A stretch of 10,266 nt of DNA from Cerioporus squamosus. Lineage: Eukaryota; Basidiomycota; Agaricomycetes; Polyporales; Polyporaceae. The stretch spans positions 1 through 10,266 of the forward strand of contig JABYQS010000980.1 in NCBI GenBank assembly GCA_022592435.1, given 5' to 3'. The notes beneath the pieces are model-generated. The model saw nothing but the letters and a program-made list of their open reading frames with translations. It searched no databases and was not told the origin of the DNA. Position numbers and translations under genes: made by a program. Below, one piece after another: positions 1 to 7,994 of this stretch. Within the stretch, counting starts at the first letter, position 1, and each line of letters starts with the position of its first letter.

Positions 1-1814
1 ACGTTGGGCGAGTACGCGCGGGCAGCGGACACGATCAGGAAGGGATGTCGTTGGCTCCAGGGCCGTGCGGCGCAAAAGTTCTGGGATGCTTGTGAAGACG
101 ACCGCGAGTGGGACGTTCCCGAGAGCGGCGTCGTACGTGGTGGTGACAGGGAAGTCCAGCCGGGCATGTACCCGCTCGACGTGAACGCGAGACATCGTTT
201 GGCCATCGCGAGGATCAAGGCCGGGGATGTCGAGGAAGGGAAGGTCGGTTCGCGCGCTTCCCCTAGTGTCTACGAGGACGCTGATATGTGCGCAGATGCA
301 CGCGAAGGTGATTCTTGGCCAGGACGTCGCCGAGTACGCGCCGCTGTTTTCGGAAATCGCGGATGCGTACTTCGAGAGGGAGATGTACGCGGAAGCAGGC
401 CACATCTACGAGATGCTAGGTGGTGATGCGGGGGTAAGCCGTTTCTTCTACTCAGGAACCAAGCTATGCTGACGGGCAACGGTGCACAGACAAGCAGCAT
501 GTACGTGCTCTTGCAAGCTGCCGCATGTCGCCGGATGACCGGAGACTTGAAGGAGGCGGCGGAGGTGTACGAACATGGTGAGCCAGTTAGCCCTTGCGGT
601 GGGTTGTGCTGAGCAGGTTTCTAGTCATTCATGCCGATCCAACGAACAACGATGCGAAGATGAAGCTCGCAGAGATCCTCGAGATCCTGAACGAACCTCG
701 GAAGGCTCTCGAGCTTGTCCTGCAGGGTAGAACTGTCACTCTGCCTTATAGCGGTACGCTAACAAGCTTCCTGCTACAGTCGTCGACTCCCGGAAACGGC
801 GCAATGCCCCGCGGGACGGCGCCGCCGACGCTAGGGAGCCCGGTTCTGCCTCCCTCTTCGAAGAAGGGAAGGCACGCACGCAGAAGGGCAAGGGGTCCTC
901 GGCCAAGTCGAACCCGACCAAGCTCACCCCGGCGCAGCTGCGCGAGCTCGAGGCGCAGAAGGAGCGCGAGGCGTCGCAGAGCTGGCATCGAGTGCAGGAC
1001 CTGTGGCCGAGGATGCTTGCGAACGAGGAGGAGGCTGTCCGTGAGTGGCTTGTCGAGGCCGAGAAGCTCGTCGAGTCGTTCCGGGAGACCAGAGCCTTGT
1101 TCTTGACGAGCCGGGTACGTGTGTTGTCGGGTGCTGTGAGTGTTTGTGCTCATTGGTTGTAGCATCGTGGCTTCAGGGGGATGTTCCCTCGGAGTACCAG
1201 GAAACAGACTTCAGAAGCGACGGAGGACAGCATGGCTTCTCGCCTGCAGCTAGAACTCGGTGCGTTCCTCGAATCTCCGCATCATATTGCCTATGCGGAT
1301 TCCAATGAGGTCACTAGGCCGTGATGCTCTTGCGAGAAAAGCTGCCAAGTCCGAGAACGTCAACACTTTCCGAACGATCTTGTTTGAGGATTGGTTGCGC
1401 CTCTTCATGCACGTTGAGTTCTGCCATCCCATCGCAGTGGTTCACTCGCTGACTGTCTATCACGCTGCAGTATACGTTCCTCCTTACTCGTCGAGGACAG
1501 TACGAGCTTGCGAACGAGATTCTGCGCCACTTGTTGTTTTCTAACGCATATCAATCACGCTCCTCGCAGGATTCCATCCGTCTCGGGCTGATCAGTGCGT
1601 CAGAGCGATCCTGCGCCATCGCGGTTCATACTGATGCGTCTCCGCAGCTTGTGCTATCCATGCAGACCAGTTCATGACGGTCGTCGAACAAGCCCGCAAG
1701 CTAATCAATGGACACCAGTTGGCGCGGCGGAGATGCGGTGTCTCACGGATAGTCGCTTGTAGTGTGCACGGAATCAATCGCGCGGTGGCGGTGTCTGCGA
1801 AGCGGCGGAGATAA
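1..1814 (+). CDS. TFC4: TFIIIC TPR subunit, middle part, exons 4 (end) to 12, C-terminus lost
   Basis: This is the direct continuation of the gene that leaves the right edge. The first codon (ACG) follows the last codon at 10266 (AAC) in frame, giving ADLYN-TLGEYARAADTIRKG, a normal TPR helix pair. Exons: 1-243, 296-433, 490-577, 625-726, 780-1114, 1163-1259, 1318-1412, 1471-1594 and 1648 onward. The introns (52, 56, 47, 53, 48, 58, 58 and 53 nt) mostly carry CTGAC, CTGAT or CTAAC branch sites, and all phases agree. Family landmarks include EIADAYFEREMYAEA, HADPTNNDAKMKLAEILE, a Lys/Glu-rich linker (about 830-960), MASRLQLELG, FEDWLRLFM, YTFLLTRRGQYELANEIL and VVEQARKLINGHQ. Exons carry no stops or frameshifts, so this is not an old pseudogene. 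After Gln756 (1716-1718), where the family usually continues with a QFN-type motif and more TPRs, the frame reads 31 unrelated residues to TAA at 1812-1814. Fungal homologues are usually around 1000 residues or longer, so roughly a quarter is missing. Confidence 0.88.
1714..1724. other. Rearrangement junction inside TFC4
   Basis: TFC4 coding homology ends at 1718 after a His-Gln pair, and unrelated GC-rich spacer follows at once. No GT donor with a matching downstream acceptor restores TFC4 sequence: an intron starting at 1718 and ending at the TAG at 1760-1762 leads only to short unrelated residues and a stop. Homologues have Phe after His-Gln, so the TT at 1719-1720 could be shared bases (microhomology) at the joint. 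I infer that this is the end-joining point of a circle or duplication, or the edge of an insertion. The sequence alone does not separate these. Confidence 0.6.
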
Positions 1815-1865
1815 CCACGGAATCTACGCGGGGCCTCTCGCCGCAGCAAGATTGGTTTTGTTACG

Positions 1866-1975
1866 GCGACCTACACGCAGCATAACTGTCGATGGACCGC
1901 GACTTACACGCAGCGGGACCGCGGGGCACGTACTTGCTCGCTGCAGGTTCGCGGGGCTTGTACCCCCTCGTTCTG
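1866..1975. repeat. Short degenerate minisatellite, about 22-33 bp units
   Basis: A 16-base word, GCGACCTACACGCAGC, at 1866-1881 recurs with one change at 1899-1914, 33 bp apart. Two looser relatives follow, each starting GCGGGGC (near 1921 and 1951) and containing a GTAC core. The tract lies within 150 bp of the TFC4 breakpoint. No coding function is visible. Confidence 0.45.
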
Positions 1976-2150
1976 GCGGGTGCTCGCGCTGGAGGATGGG
2001 AGGAAAAGTATGGCATTGCTCGTGATGGTACTACATGTAGGGAGTCTACGTTCTACCGTCTCGGAATCCGCTGACGACCTCTCCTTGCAGGCCCCGGGGA
2101 CAGCCGGCGACATCCGGGGACATATGCTGCAGCGTAGCGTTCCGGGAGCC

Positions 2151-3016
2151 GTCTCGAAGGACGCGCACTTGCTCGGCGGCCGCACTTCAAGAACCGCCAG
2201 CAAGCATCTCTGGTAGGGTCGAAAGGACCCAGGGAACGACACTCACATGCCTTGTTTCAAGTAGCGGCGGCGGAGAGGACGGTCGCAGCGAAACTGCGAG
2301 GTCGCTGCAAGGGAAGGATGGAGCCAGCGACATCGCGGGACGTACCGGCTTCAGTGCCGTAGCAGCCGCGAGCTGTCTCGAAGGACGCGTACGGCGACGA
2401 GCAGCAGACAAAGCCGCTACACCGCCGCACTCTGAGACGTCTGTCTGCAGCACCCTGAGGCTTCGGACGTCGCCACGGAGACCATGCTTCGAACACGCGA
2501 CGGCCCGAGACGGGAGCCATGATCGGGCGGGCCGCGGCTGGGGATGGAGCTGACGGGCGAGTCTGGTACTCGCCGCGCACAAGGGTCGACGAGGACGCTC
2601 TCAAACCAGAGCACACGCCGCTCCCGATCCCGCACTCTCAAGCAGCGCAGGCGTCGAGACGCACGCCCGAGGCTCTCAGCCGCGTGGGAATCCGCCTCAA
2701 AGGATGCGCCGTCGACGGGCAGCTGACACCGCATGGTGAGACGTCTTTCACAGGACTCCAAGTTCGCTTCTGACGTCGAAACACAGCGGAATCATCTGCC
2801 CGCCGCGGCAGGACGTGCTCGGATGCAGAGCCACTCTTCGAGCGGATTAGGCCGGGAGCTGCTGGTTCGCAGCACAAGGACGATGTCGGGATCAACATGA
2901 TGTGCTCAGCGAGGTCGCAGATCGCGTCGCATCTCCACAAACCAGAGCACTCGCCGCAGCTCCCGAGCGAGCCCCACTACCGTCGGGAACGCGGAGTCTA
3001 CGAGCTAGGCACGTAG
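2151..3016. repeat. Diverged tandem repeat array, at least three units of about 225-340 bp
   Basis: The 15-mer GTCTCGAAGGACGCG occurs at 2151-2165 and 2375-2389, and as GCCTCAAAGGATGCG at 2694-2708. Other shared words keep the same offsets: GGATGGAGC at 2316 and 2542 (offset 226); TGAGACGTCT near 2432 and near 2747; CAAACCAGAGCAC at 2602-2614 and 2938-2950 (offset 336); and a CGC-GCACAAGG block near 2572 and 2870. Order is conserved, with several indels between units. A further weak relative starts near 3017 (CTGCGAAGGGAAAAGCCGCAC), and CCCGCCGCGG at 2799 recurs at 3141. Open frames on either strand here show no recognisable domain. The array is probably an old spacer repeat or the wreck of an amplified element. 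Confidence 0.6.
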
Positions 3017-4008
3017 CTGCGAAGGGAAAAGCCGCACGGGAGTCGGAGAAGCGACGGCGCGAGTCCGTCGCGAACTCGTTCGTTGGCGAGCCGCCGTCCG
3101 TGCAACCTGACGACTCGACGACCTCGCCTCGCCTCCAGCACCCGCCGCGGACTTAGACAGCAGCTCCCGGACAGCGATCGGAACATGTGAGACACGCACT
3201 CGCCTTCGCCTCGCGTCTGCTGTACCCTGTGTACTCCAAACGACGTGGCACTCACCGTGAACACCGTCCACTGCCGGTACTCCCTCCCTGCTTCGATAGT
3301 GACCTCCTGGTACCCTCAAGAGAACACCACTGCATGGTGGATCGTGGCTGCGGGTCCGCGCGACTGCGGGAGGCTGGAATGGGGGTGAGTATGGCAGGTA
3401 TGTAGCCTGGGGAGAAGACGCACGAACACCCAACTGGAGCCGCGCCGTATGCAAGTGGAAGAAGGATCTGGTGAGTGCTCGCCTCGAAGTGTTCTGTACG
3501 CGCAGGCCGCCGTGTCAGATGCAGGGAATGGACCAGGAGAGGCGAGAGGACGTGAAGGGGAGGAAGAGCAGCAGACGACAGCAGAGCACGGGAGGAATCC
3601 AGTGCACGGCGGCACCTTCCGCCCGGGAAGTCGCCGCGCAGGCGGGCTCGCATGCTGTCCACCATGAGCCGCTATAGCAAACGAGGGAACCTCCGACGGG
3701 GCTGGTAAGCGGCAGGCCGGTTGCTGATGCCACACAGAGCCATTGCGGCGGGATGCACCGATGGACGCCGCCGGGACGTGTTTAGGACACATCTCCGACG
3801 CCGTCCACCGGTTCTTCCTGCCGTGGCTAGCGAACATCGCAACATTCCGGAGGTTCCCAAGCCTCGTCGGCCGAGAACCACGTCTCTGCCCCACACAATC
3901 TAAGGATTATACGAGCTGTACAAGTACGACGAACCCCGGACGCATTACGGGACCATACGATACACCGCCCAAGTCAGAGAACACGCCGGCGGACATCCAC
4001 TGAACCCC
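3017..4008. other. Gene-poor spacer downstream of the minus-strand gene
   Basis: I find no supportable gene here. Open frames up to about 190 codons exist on both strands but overlap one another, have arginine/serine/proline-rich composition typical of GC-rich noncoding DNA, and show no motif. Two GTGAGT words (about 3384 and 3471) are followed by AG dinucleotides, but no coding exon flanks them convincingly. A plus-strand stretch at about 3760-3900 encodes a hydrophobic and aromatic run (HRFFLPWLANIATFRRFPSL) that looks more protein-like than its surroundings. It could be a remnant exon. No clear poly(A) signal for the gene ending at 4009 was found. Confidence 0.4.
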
Positions 4009-4801
4009 CTACAGGATCTCGACCTCCCCTGCCTCCCACTGCCTTCCCAAGTCCGTGTCGAGAGTCATGAAGCCCCTGGACAGACTGTCGTCGTCGCAGA
4101 CGAAGCGCGGCGTCTTCACGCCGGTCTTCGGGTTGCGAGGCTTCGAGCCCTTGCGGCGGAAGCGGGCTTTGTTCGTGTCGACACGCTGCCCTTCGACGCG
4201 ACGCCGCTTGGCAGGCGGCTGCTCGTCCGAGGGCGGGGACTTCGGGCGAGCAACGACGCGCAGGTCTACGCGGTGCATGACGAGCTGACGAGCGACGTAC
4301 TGCGCAGGAGCACGCTCCTTCGGAGCAGCAGCCTTCCTCGGCGGAAGCGGAGTGCTCGGGAGGACGCTCACCGGGTCCAGGACCGCTCTGCACAAGTCGT
4401 CCTCCGTCGCCTTCTCCCACCGGACCGCCCCCGACCTCCACATATTCAGCAGCGTTCGAAGACGCCTCTCGCCGCCTGGAAGGTAGCTCGGGTCGCCGAA
4501 CGGCGTGCTCTTCGGCCAGCCCGCGATGATACGGCCCTCGCCGCGGACGATGTAGTTCGCGAACCGGTTCGTCGCCCAGTGCATCCCGATGTACGTCTTT
4601 CCCGTGCTCGCCGCTACCCAGGTCAGCGGAGACGTCCGGGTGAGCGTCGAGCACGTACTTACCGAGCTGGTCTCTGACCTCGTCGCGCAGCTCGGTCCGG
4701 ACGTCGGTTCTCGTGTCGGACTTGGCCGTGATCTTGCTGGGCTCCTCCAGCTCGACCTTGAACATGTCGTCGGGGACCGCGTCTTTGAGAGTACGAGGCA
4801 T
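4009..4801 (-). CDS. Unrecognised two-exon gene, basic nuclear-type protein (about 247 aa)
   Basis: Exon 1 runs 4801-4663 and exon 2 runs 4613-4009 on the minus strand. The 49-nt intron (4662-4614) has a consensus GTAAGT donor, a CTGAC branch site and a TAG acceptor. Phase 1 joins DEVRDQL to AASTGKTYIGMHW, and the stop is TAG. Residues 1-46 are charged (MPRTLKDAVPDDMFKVELEE). Residues 48-115 look like a compact folded block (MHWATNRFANYIVRGEGRII, then a Gly/Pro-rich loop and ERRLRTLLNMWRSGAVRWEK). The second half is Pro-rich and basic, with a monopartite nuclear-localisation-like signal PPAKRRRV (residues 179-186), a second basic patch (195-209), and an acidic end EAGEVEIL. Codon choice ends mainly in C or G, as in TFC4. 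I do not recognise the family. The first ATG of the frame is used, but the frame is open upstream, so the true N-terminus may be longer. Confidence 0.6.
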
Positions 4802-5269
4802 GACAAGAGCGATGCACAGACGGTGGTTCGAGTCGTCGAGCCTGAGGAGGTACAGGCAGGCCGAGAGGAGGTTGGACGAACACCGGGCGGCGGCGAAGGA
4901 TGCAACTCGAAGTTGCTCGGCTGTGTGCAGCTGGGCACAGCTCCCGTGTTCCGCGTGGGGATGACGTTGCGCGCCGTCGCTTCCTTGCGCAATATCGACG
5001 AGCGTAAGCGATGAGTTCGCCGCGCAGGTTCTAGACAAGGCTGGTTGGCGTAGATGTCATTCGAGATCTGAAATCGCGTCCAGCCCAATAAGTCGTGCCA
5101 GTGCTGCCCGAAACACCGCGGCCCCGCCCGAATGTTTGTTGCTTGTATGTCCTCTGCGCAGCTTATGAGCGTTCCAGTGTTCAGGCCGCGCTGTTCGAGA
5201 TATTGTGCTTGCGACGACTTTCAAAGCCACACTTCTGTGTTCTGTCTCGTCCACTAGAGCCTGCCGCAT
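4802..5269 (-). pseudogene. Possible 5' part of the minus-strand gene, broken by one stop
   Basis: The frame used at 4801 stays open upstream to about 5056 and reads gene-like sequence just before the ATG (LLSACLYLLRLDDSNHRLCI). A single TGA at 5059-5057 separates it from a further same-frame stretch starting with ATG at 5269 and ending ARLIGLDAISDLE. An intron could remove the stop, for example a GTGTTT donor near 5125, an AATGACAT branch site and a CCAG acceptor near 5041, but the donor is weak. A second frame in the same place also looks coding (SNFELHPSPPPGVRP), preceded by an ACACAG acceptor, so a frameshift or another exon is possible. I cannot decide between a missed exon, a decayed N-terminus and plain leader sequence. 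Confidence 0.3.
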
Positions 5270-5597
5270 GCTGCTGCGTCTACTGTGATTTCCGTCACAC
5301 CGGGTAGCACAGCATCATATCACGTTCCAAGCTCGCGTACAGCACCCTCACACTGCTAGCCTAGCGAGCTCTAGGCGGGTGGATGTGTTGTTGTCCCGAA
5401 TATTCATACTTGACTCCTTGATTACTGCATGAGCAGCGATACATGAGTCTATCTTCACTGCAGTGCGCACCGGCGACCGCGAACAGAGTGGTTAAACTGT
5501 CTCGACTTGAGCATCACTATGCTGTGAGGATTCCGACCGGCATGGACGTCCGTATATTCTGCACTCTGCACGCAAACTCTCACTAGTTTAGCTTCTG
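5270..5597. other. AT-richer intergenic spacer
   Basis: Base composition drops towards AT here compared with the flanks, and stop codons are frequent in all frames. No gene, repeat or clear promoter element is visible. The stretch may carry promoters for flanking minus-strand (leftward) and plus-strand (rightward) transcription. A TATATT-like word lies near 5553, upstream of the weak frame at 5598. Confidence 0.4.
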
Positions 5598-6188
5598 ATG
5601 CATATCAGGGTCGCTTCTACAGCTGCAACAGCCGGGGAGCACTCTCGCTTAACCACCCAGAAGCAGCAGAGGTTCCAGAACAATGGAGCCCGAGAGTATT
5701 GTCAAATCGGCTACTCGTGCTATCCGAAAACCCTGAATCTCCGGATTTTCACACTGGTCGCAAAGCGGTCAAAGAAAGAACCGCCAGGCGGTCAGCAGAT
5801 TGCAATGCAGAAGATCTTGGCAGTGGCTAACGCCATCCACGGACGACTTCCTCGCCGGAATTTGTCCGACGGCGTCGCACCTGGCTCGTCAAGACTCAAC
5901 TGTGTGATAGAGAAGAAGCTTCGGCGCACAGAATTCATTGGCTCAGTACATACTACAGACAGACAGGCTGGTGTACAGGACCTACGGAGCTGCACAAGCC
6001 TGCAGGGCCTCTGCACTCGTCGTGATACAGAAAGGCCAAGACAATATCATTTCCGCCATTTTCCCAGCACTGTCACCACCCCGCTACATCTTTGGCAACG
6101 CGCCGTCGCGAGCGATAACCTCGCCTCTGCTGAAACAGGAACCAACCCGGCGATCCCGATTCCCAGCCGACGACGTCATGGTCTCTGA
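5598..6188 (+). CDS. Weak open frame, 196 codons, no recognised family
   Basis: An ATG at 5598 opens a frame to a TGA ending at 6188. The product is basic and Arg/Ser/Thr-rich, with no signal peptide, membrane segment or known motif. Third-position choice is close to unbiased, unlike TFC4 and the 4009-4801 gene, which argues against a real gene. Other frames in the same interval also show short protein-like patches (for example STDDFLAGICPTASHLARQD around 5840-5900), so this may be decayed coding DNA, perhaps from a transposon, rather than a working gene. Confidence 0.18.
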   Translation: MHIRVASTAATAGEHSRLTTQKQQRFQNNGAREYCQIGYSCYPKTLNLRIFTLVAKRSKKEPPGGQQIAMQKILAVANAIHGRLPRRNLSDGVAPGSSRLNCVIEKKLRRTEFIGSVHTTDRQAGVQDLRSCTSLQGLCTRRDTERPRQYHFRHFPSTVTTPLHLWQRAVASDNLASAETGTNPAIPIPSRRRHGL

Positions 6189-7447
6189 ATCGATGCGGCG
6201 CAATACCTGTGGGTCCCTGCGAGATGGACGTCCACTTGCACACCGGGAAACAAAGTGAGCAATGAGTGCCAGTGTGTCGTCACCCAAGGCAGAGCGCAGT
6301 GTGCGTCGCGGCGAGGGACACTGAGCATGAATAACCTCAGCTCGCCGCTCCGAGCCGACGACAAGCAAGCAAGCTCACCGAGTCCATGGATCCGGATTCC
6401 ATGGCCGCGATCTTCGCATCACGGACGCCGCGACGAGGAGACTCGACAGCGGACAGCCTGAGCGACGCCAACGAGGTTCCAGCCGGCTGCCGACATGACG
6501 GAGGGTCGTCCTCGCGAAGCGGCGTGCCCTGGGATTGCACGTTCAGCTCACTCTGCCACCGGGACCCAAGCACGAGTCCGCAGACGTGACGGCTCGCTAT
6601 GCGGCTTCCCTGCGTCGTCTTGTTGTCTCGTCGCTCGTTCACGCACGCACTGAGGACTCGGGCTTGCGCAAGGTGAAATGCGGCTTACCTTGGAACGAAT
6701 CCGATGCGCTGCACCGTACGTCGCGAGGGACACCCTCGATTCCGAGCTGCTGCTAAACTCAGAGAGGAGCTCAGAAGCGAGCGAGCCAAGCGCATTGATA
6801 TGAGGGAGGTTCGTCAGCTCCCGAGGCCGCGGCGGGCTCGAGCTGCCGACATACGTACCATTGGGCAGGATGCTCGAAGCTCGTAATGAGTCCGCCGCGG
6901 CCTGTCAATGCCATCAGCAAGCACTTGCGGGGTTTCCGGTGAAGCTGGAGTCGCAACCCGACCGCCAGGACGACAAGAACGGAGCAACCAGTCCGACTCA
7001 CCTGAACCGACTCTGTCCGCACACAAAGCCAGCACCGGCATCCAAGCACGAGCTCGTGGACATGGCGCGGCTCGAAGTGAGCCTGCCTTTGCTTGCAGGA
7101 CGCCGCAGAGGATGACCTCTACCAACCTCCGAGTCGCAAGACTCACCGAGACAATGGATCCGAGTGTCGCACGCTCGAGTCGCGCCCGTGCTCCGCCGAG
7201 ATGCGACGGATAAGCAGTCTCGGAGAACGATACAGTACCGTGTGCGGCGAGCCGCGACTCGCGCGAGCCAAGACCGCGAACGCGAACCCTGAAGCTGAAA
7301 CACATACGACGGTCGGCATGAGTGCTCAGTGACGACATCGCGTAGTGCACGGCGGAGAGGCGTCCGCGTGCTCTCGTCAGTGCGCTGAGTCTGCGGGTGC
7401 GGCGGAGCCCGTGTCCGCCCAGCGGCGCGGCCTGGCAGTGGAGAGCG
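6189..7447. other. Long spacer with internal repeated motifs
   Basis: I see no supportable gene. Short open frames on both strands are Arg/Ser/Ala-rich and unrelated to any family I recognise. The stretch contains repeated words (listed separately) and a 21-bp imperfect palindrome at 6384-6404, in which CCATGGA and TCCATGG flank a TCCGGA core. Confidence 0.4.
6340..7165. repeat. Diverged repeat copies about 768 bp apart
   Basis: CTCACCGAG, three bases, then ATGGATCCG occurs at 6374-6394 and again at 7142-7162 with identical spacing (18 fixed bases). Both are preceded by a CTCCGAG word, about 25 and 14 bases upstream. GACGACAAG, just before the first copy (6358), recurs at 6970 followed by an ACTCACC word. 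The similarity is patchy, so this is an old duplication or a set of related degenerate units rather than a recent repeat. Confidence 0.35.
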
Positions 7448-7551
7448 TATAAGTACTGGGACTGCGTGAGGAGGAGACGCTGCGTACCTTCCTCCGTTCC
7501 TCCTTCCTCTCGCGCTCGCGTCCCTCCGCTGTCCCGAGTCTGCCATGTGCT
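7448..7551 (+). promoter_or_regulatory. TATA box and CT-rich leader of the small intron-rich gene
   Basis: TATAAGTA at 7448-7455 lies about 100 bp before the ATG at 7552. A strongly pyrimidine-rich tract (about 7489-7535, repeated TTCCTCC and CTCGCG words) falls between them. This order (TATA, CT-rich start zone, ATG) is typical of fungal core promoters. An earlier ATG at 7544 starts a 22-codon frame that ends at TAG (7622-7624). It would act as an upstream start overlapping the main frame. Confidence 0.5.
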
Positions 7552-7994
7552 ATGTATCGAGCTCGCGCCGACGACGCTATCGAGCTCGTCGCCGTCGTGC
7601 TCGACCGTGTGCTCAGCAGTTCTAGCGGCCTCTGCGTCATGCTTCTAGGTCTCCTCGACGTGCTCACGCTGGCGGGCGACGGTGGGTTGAACAGTTCTAT
7701 TTGCTCCTTACCTATGCTGATGTGACTTGCAACCCAGCAGACGGTCGCACACCAGGTGCGTCGACCCGGTCACCTGCGCACTATCGTTTGATGCTGACCG
7801 TCTCTCTGTAGACGACGCTGGCGACATTGCTTGCGTCAGCCAGCGCACTTCTCCGGTACGTATTCCTGCCTGTTCAGCTGCTAGGACACAGACTGACTGC
7901 CTTTGTACGCGTGTAGAACGTCAAGATAGGACGCGTGCGCAGAATCCGGGTGCGCCAGCAGGTAAGTTGCGTCGGCACCATATGTGCATGCTAG
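7552..7994 (+). CDS. Small intron-rich gene, about 88 aa, unknown function
   Basis: Proposed exons are 7552-7681, 7741-7755, 7812-7855 and 7917-7994 (TAG stop). The introns have strong signals: 7682-7740 (GTGGGT, CTGAT, CAG), 7756-7811 (GTGCGT, CTGAC, pyrimidine tract, TAG) and 7856-7916 (GTACGT, CTGAC, TAG). Phases 1, 1 and 0 agree and no stop interrupts. Exon 1 encodes MYRARADDAIELVAVVLDRV, then a Ser run and a hydrophobic stretch (GLCVMLLGLLDVLTLAG, about residues 26-42) that could be a membrane or buried helix. The end is basic (NVKIGRVRRIRVRQQ). Exon 2 has only 15 nt. It may be skipped without changing phase, and acceptor 7737 would lengthen it by one codon. A GTAAGT at 7962 could begin a fourth intron, for example to the CAG at 8020-8022, giving a different tail. 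No family recognised. A spliced noncoding RNA is the alternative. Confidence 0.42.

Noticed and set aside
594..1106. 170-codon plus-strand frame starting inside TFC4
   Set aside because: Only 627-726 is real (exon 7). Beyond that the frame runs through the intron at 727-779 and then reads exon 8 in the wrong frame.
746..1165. 139-codon minus-strand frame
   Set aside because: It is the antisense shadow of TFC4 exon 8, created by biased codon use. The plus strand has family motifs and consistent introns.
3316..3894. 192-codon minus-strand frame
   Set aside because: There is no recognisable motif, composition is Cys/Ser/Pro/Arg-skewed, and several equally long frames overlap it on both strands.
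4820..4845. GGTTCGAGTC as a tRNA T-arm or B-box
   Set aside because: No matching acceptor stem, A-box or anticodon arm can be folded around it, and it lies inside the coding-like minus-strand frame.
4589..5014. 141-codon plus-strand frame opposite the minus-strand gene
   Set aside because: It lies antisense to exon 1, the intron and the upstream frame of the 4009-4801 gene. It has no motif and no splice support.
5000..5040. Resemblance of one minus-strand frame (RGELIAYARRYCARK) to the fungal FunK1 kinase family
   Set aside because: The similarity covers only about ten residues and no kinase motif (HRD, DFG) follows. The downstream protein is unrelated.
6814..7350. 178-codon minus-strand frame, with a 182-codon frame overlapping it at 6998-7546
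   Set aside because: Two overlapping open frames of similar length with random-looking composition point to chance. No intron or promoter signals support either.
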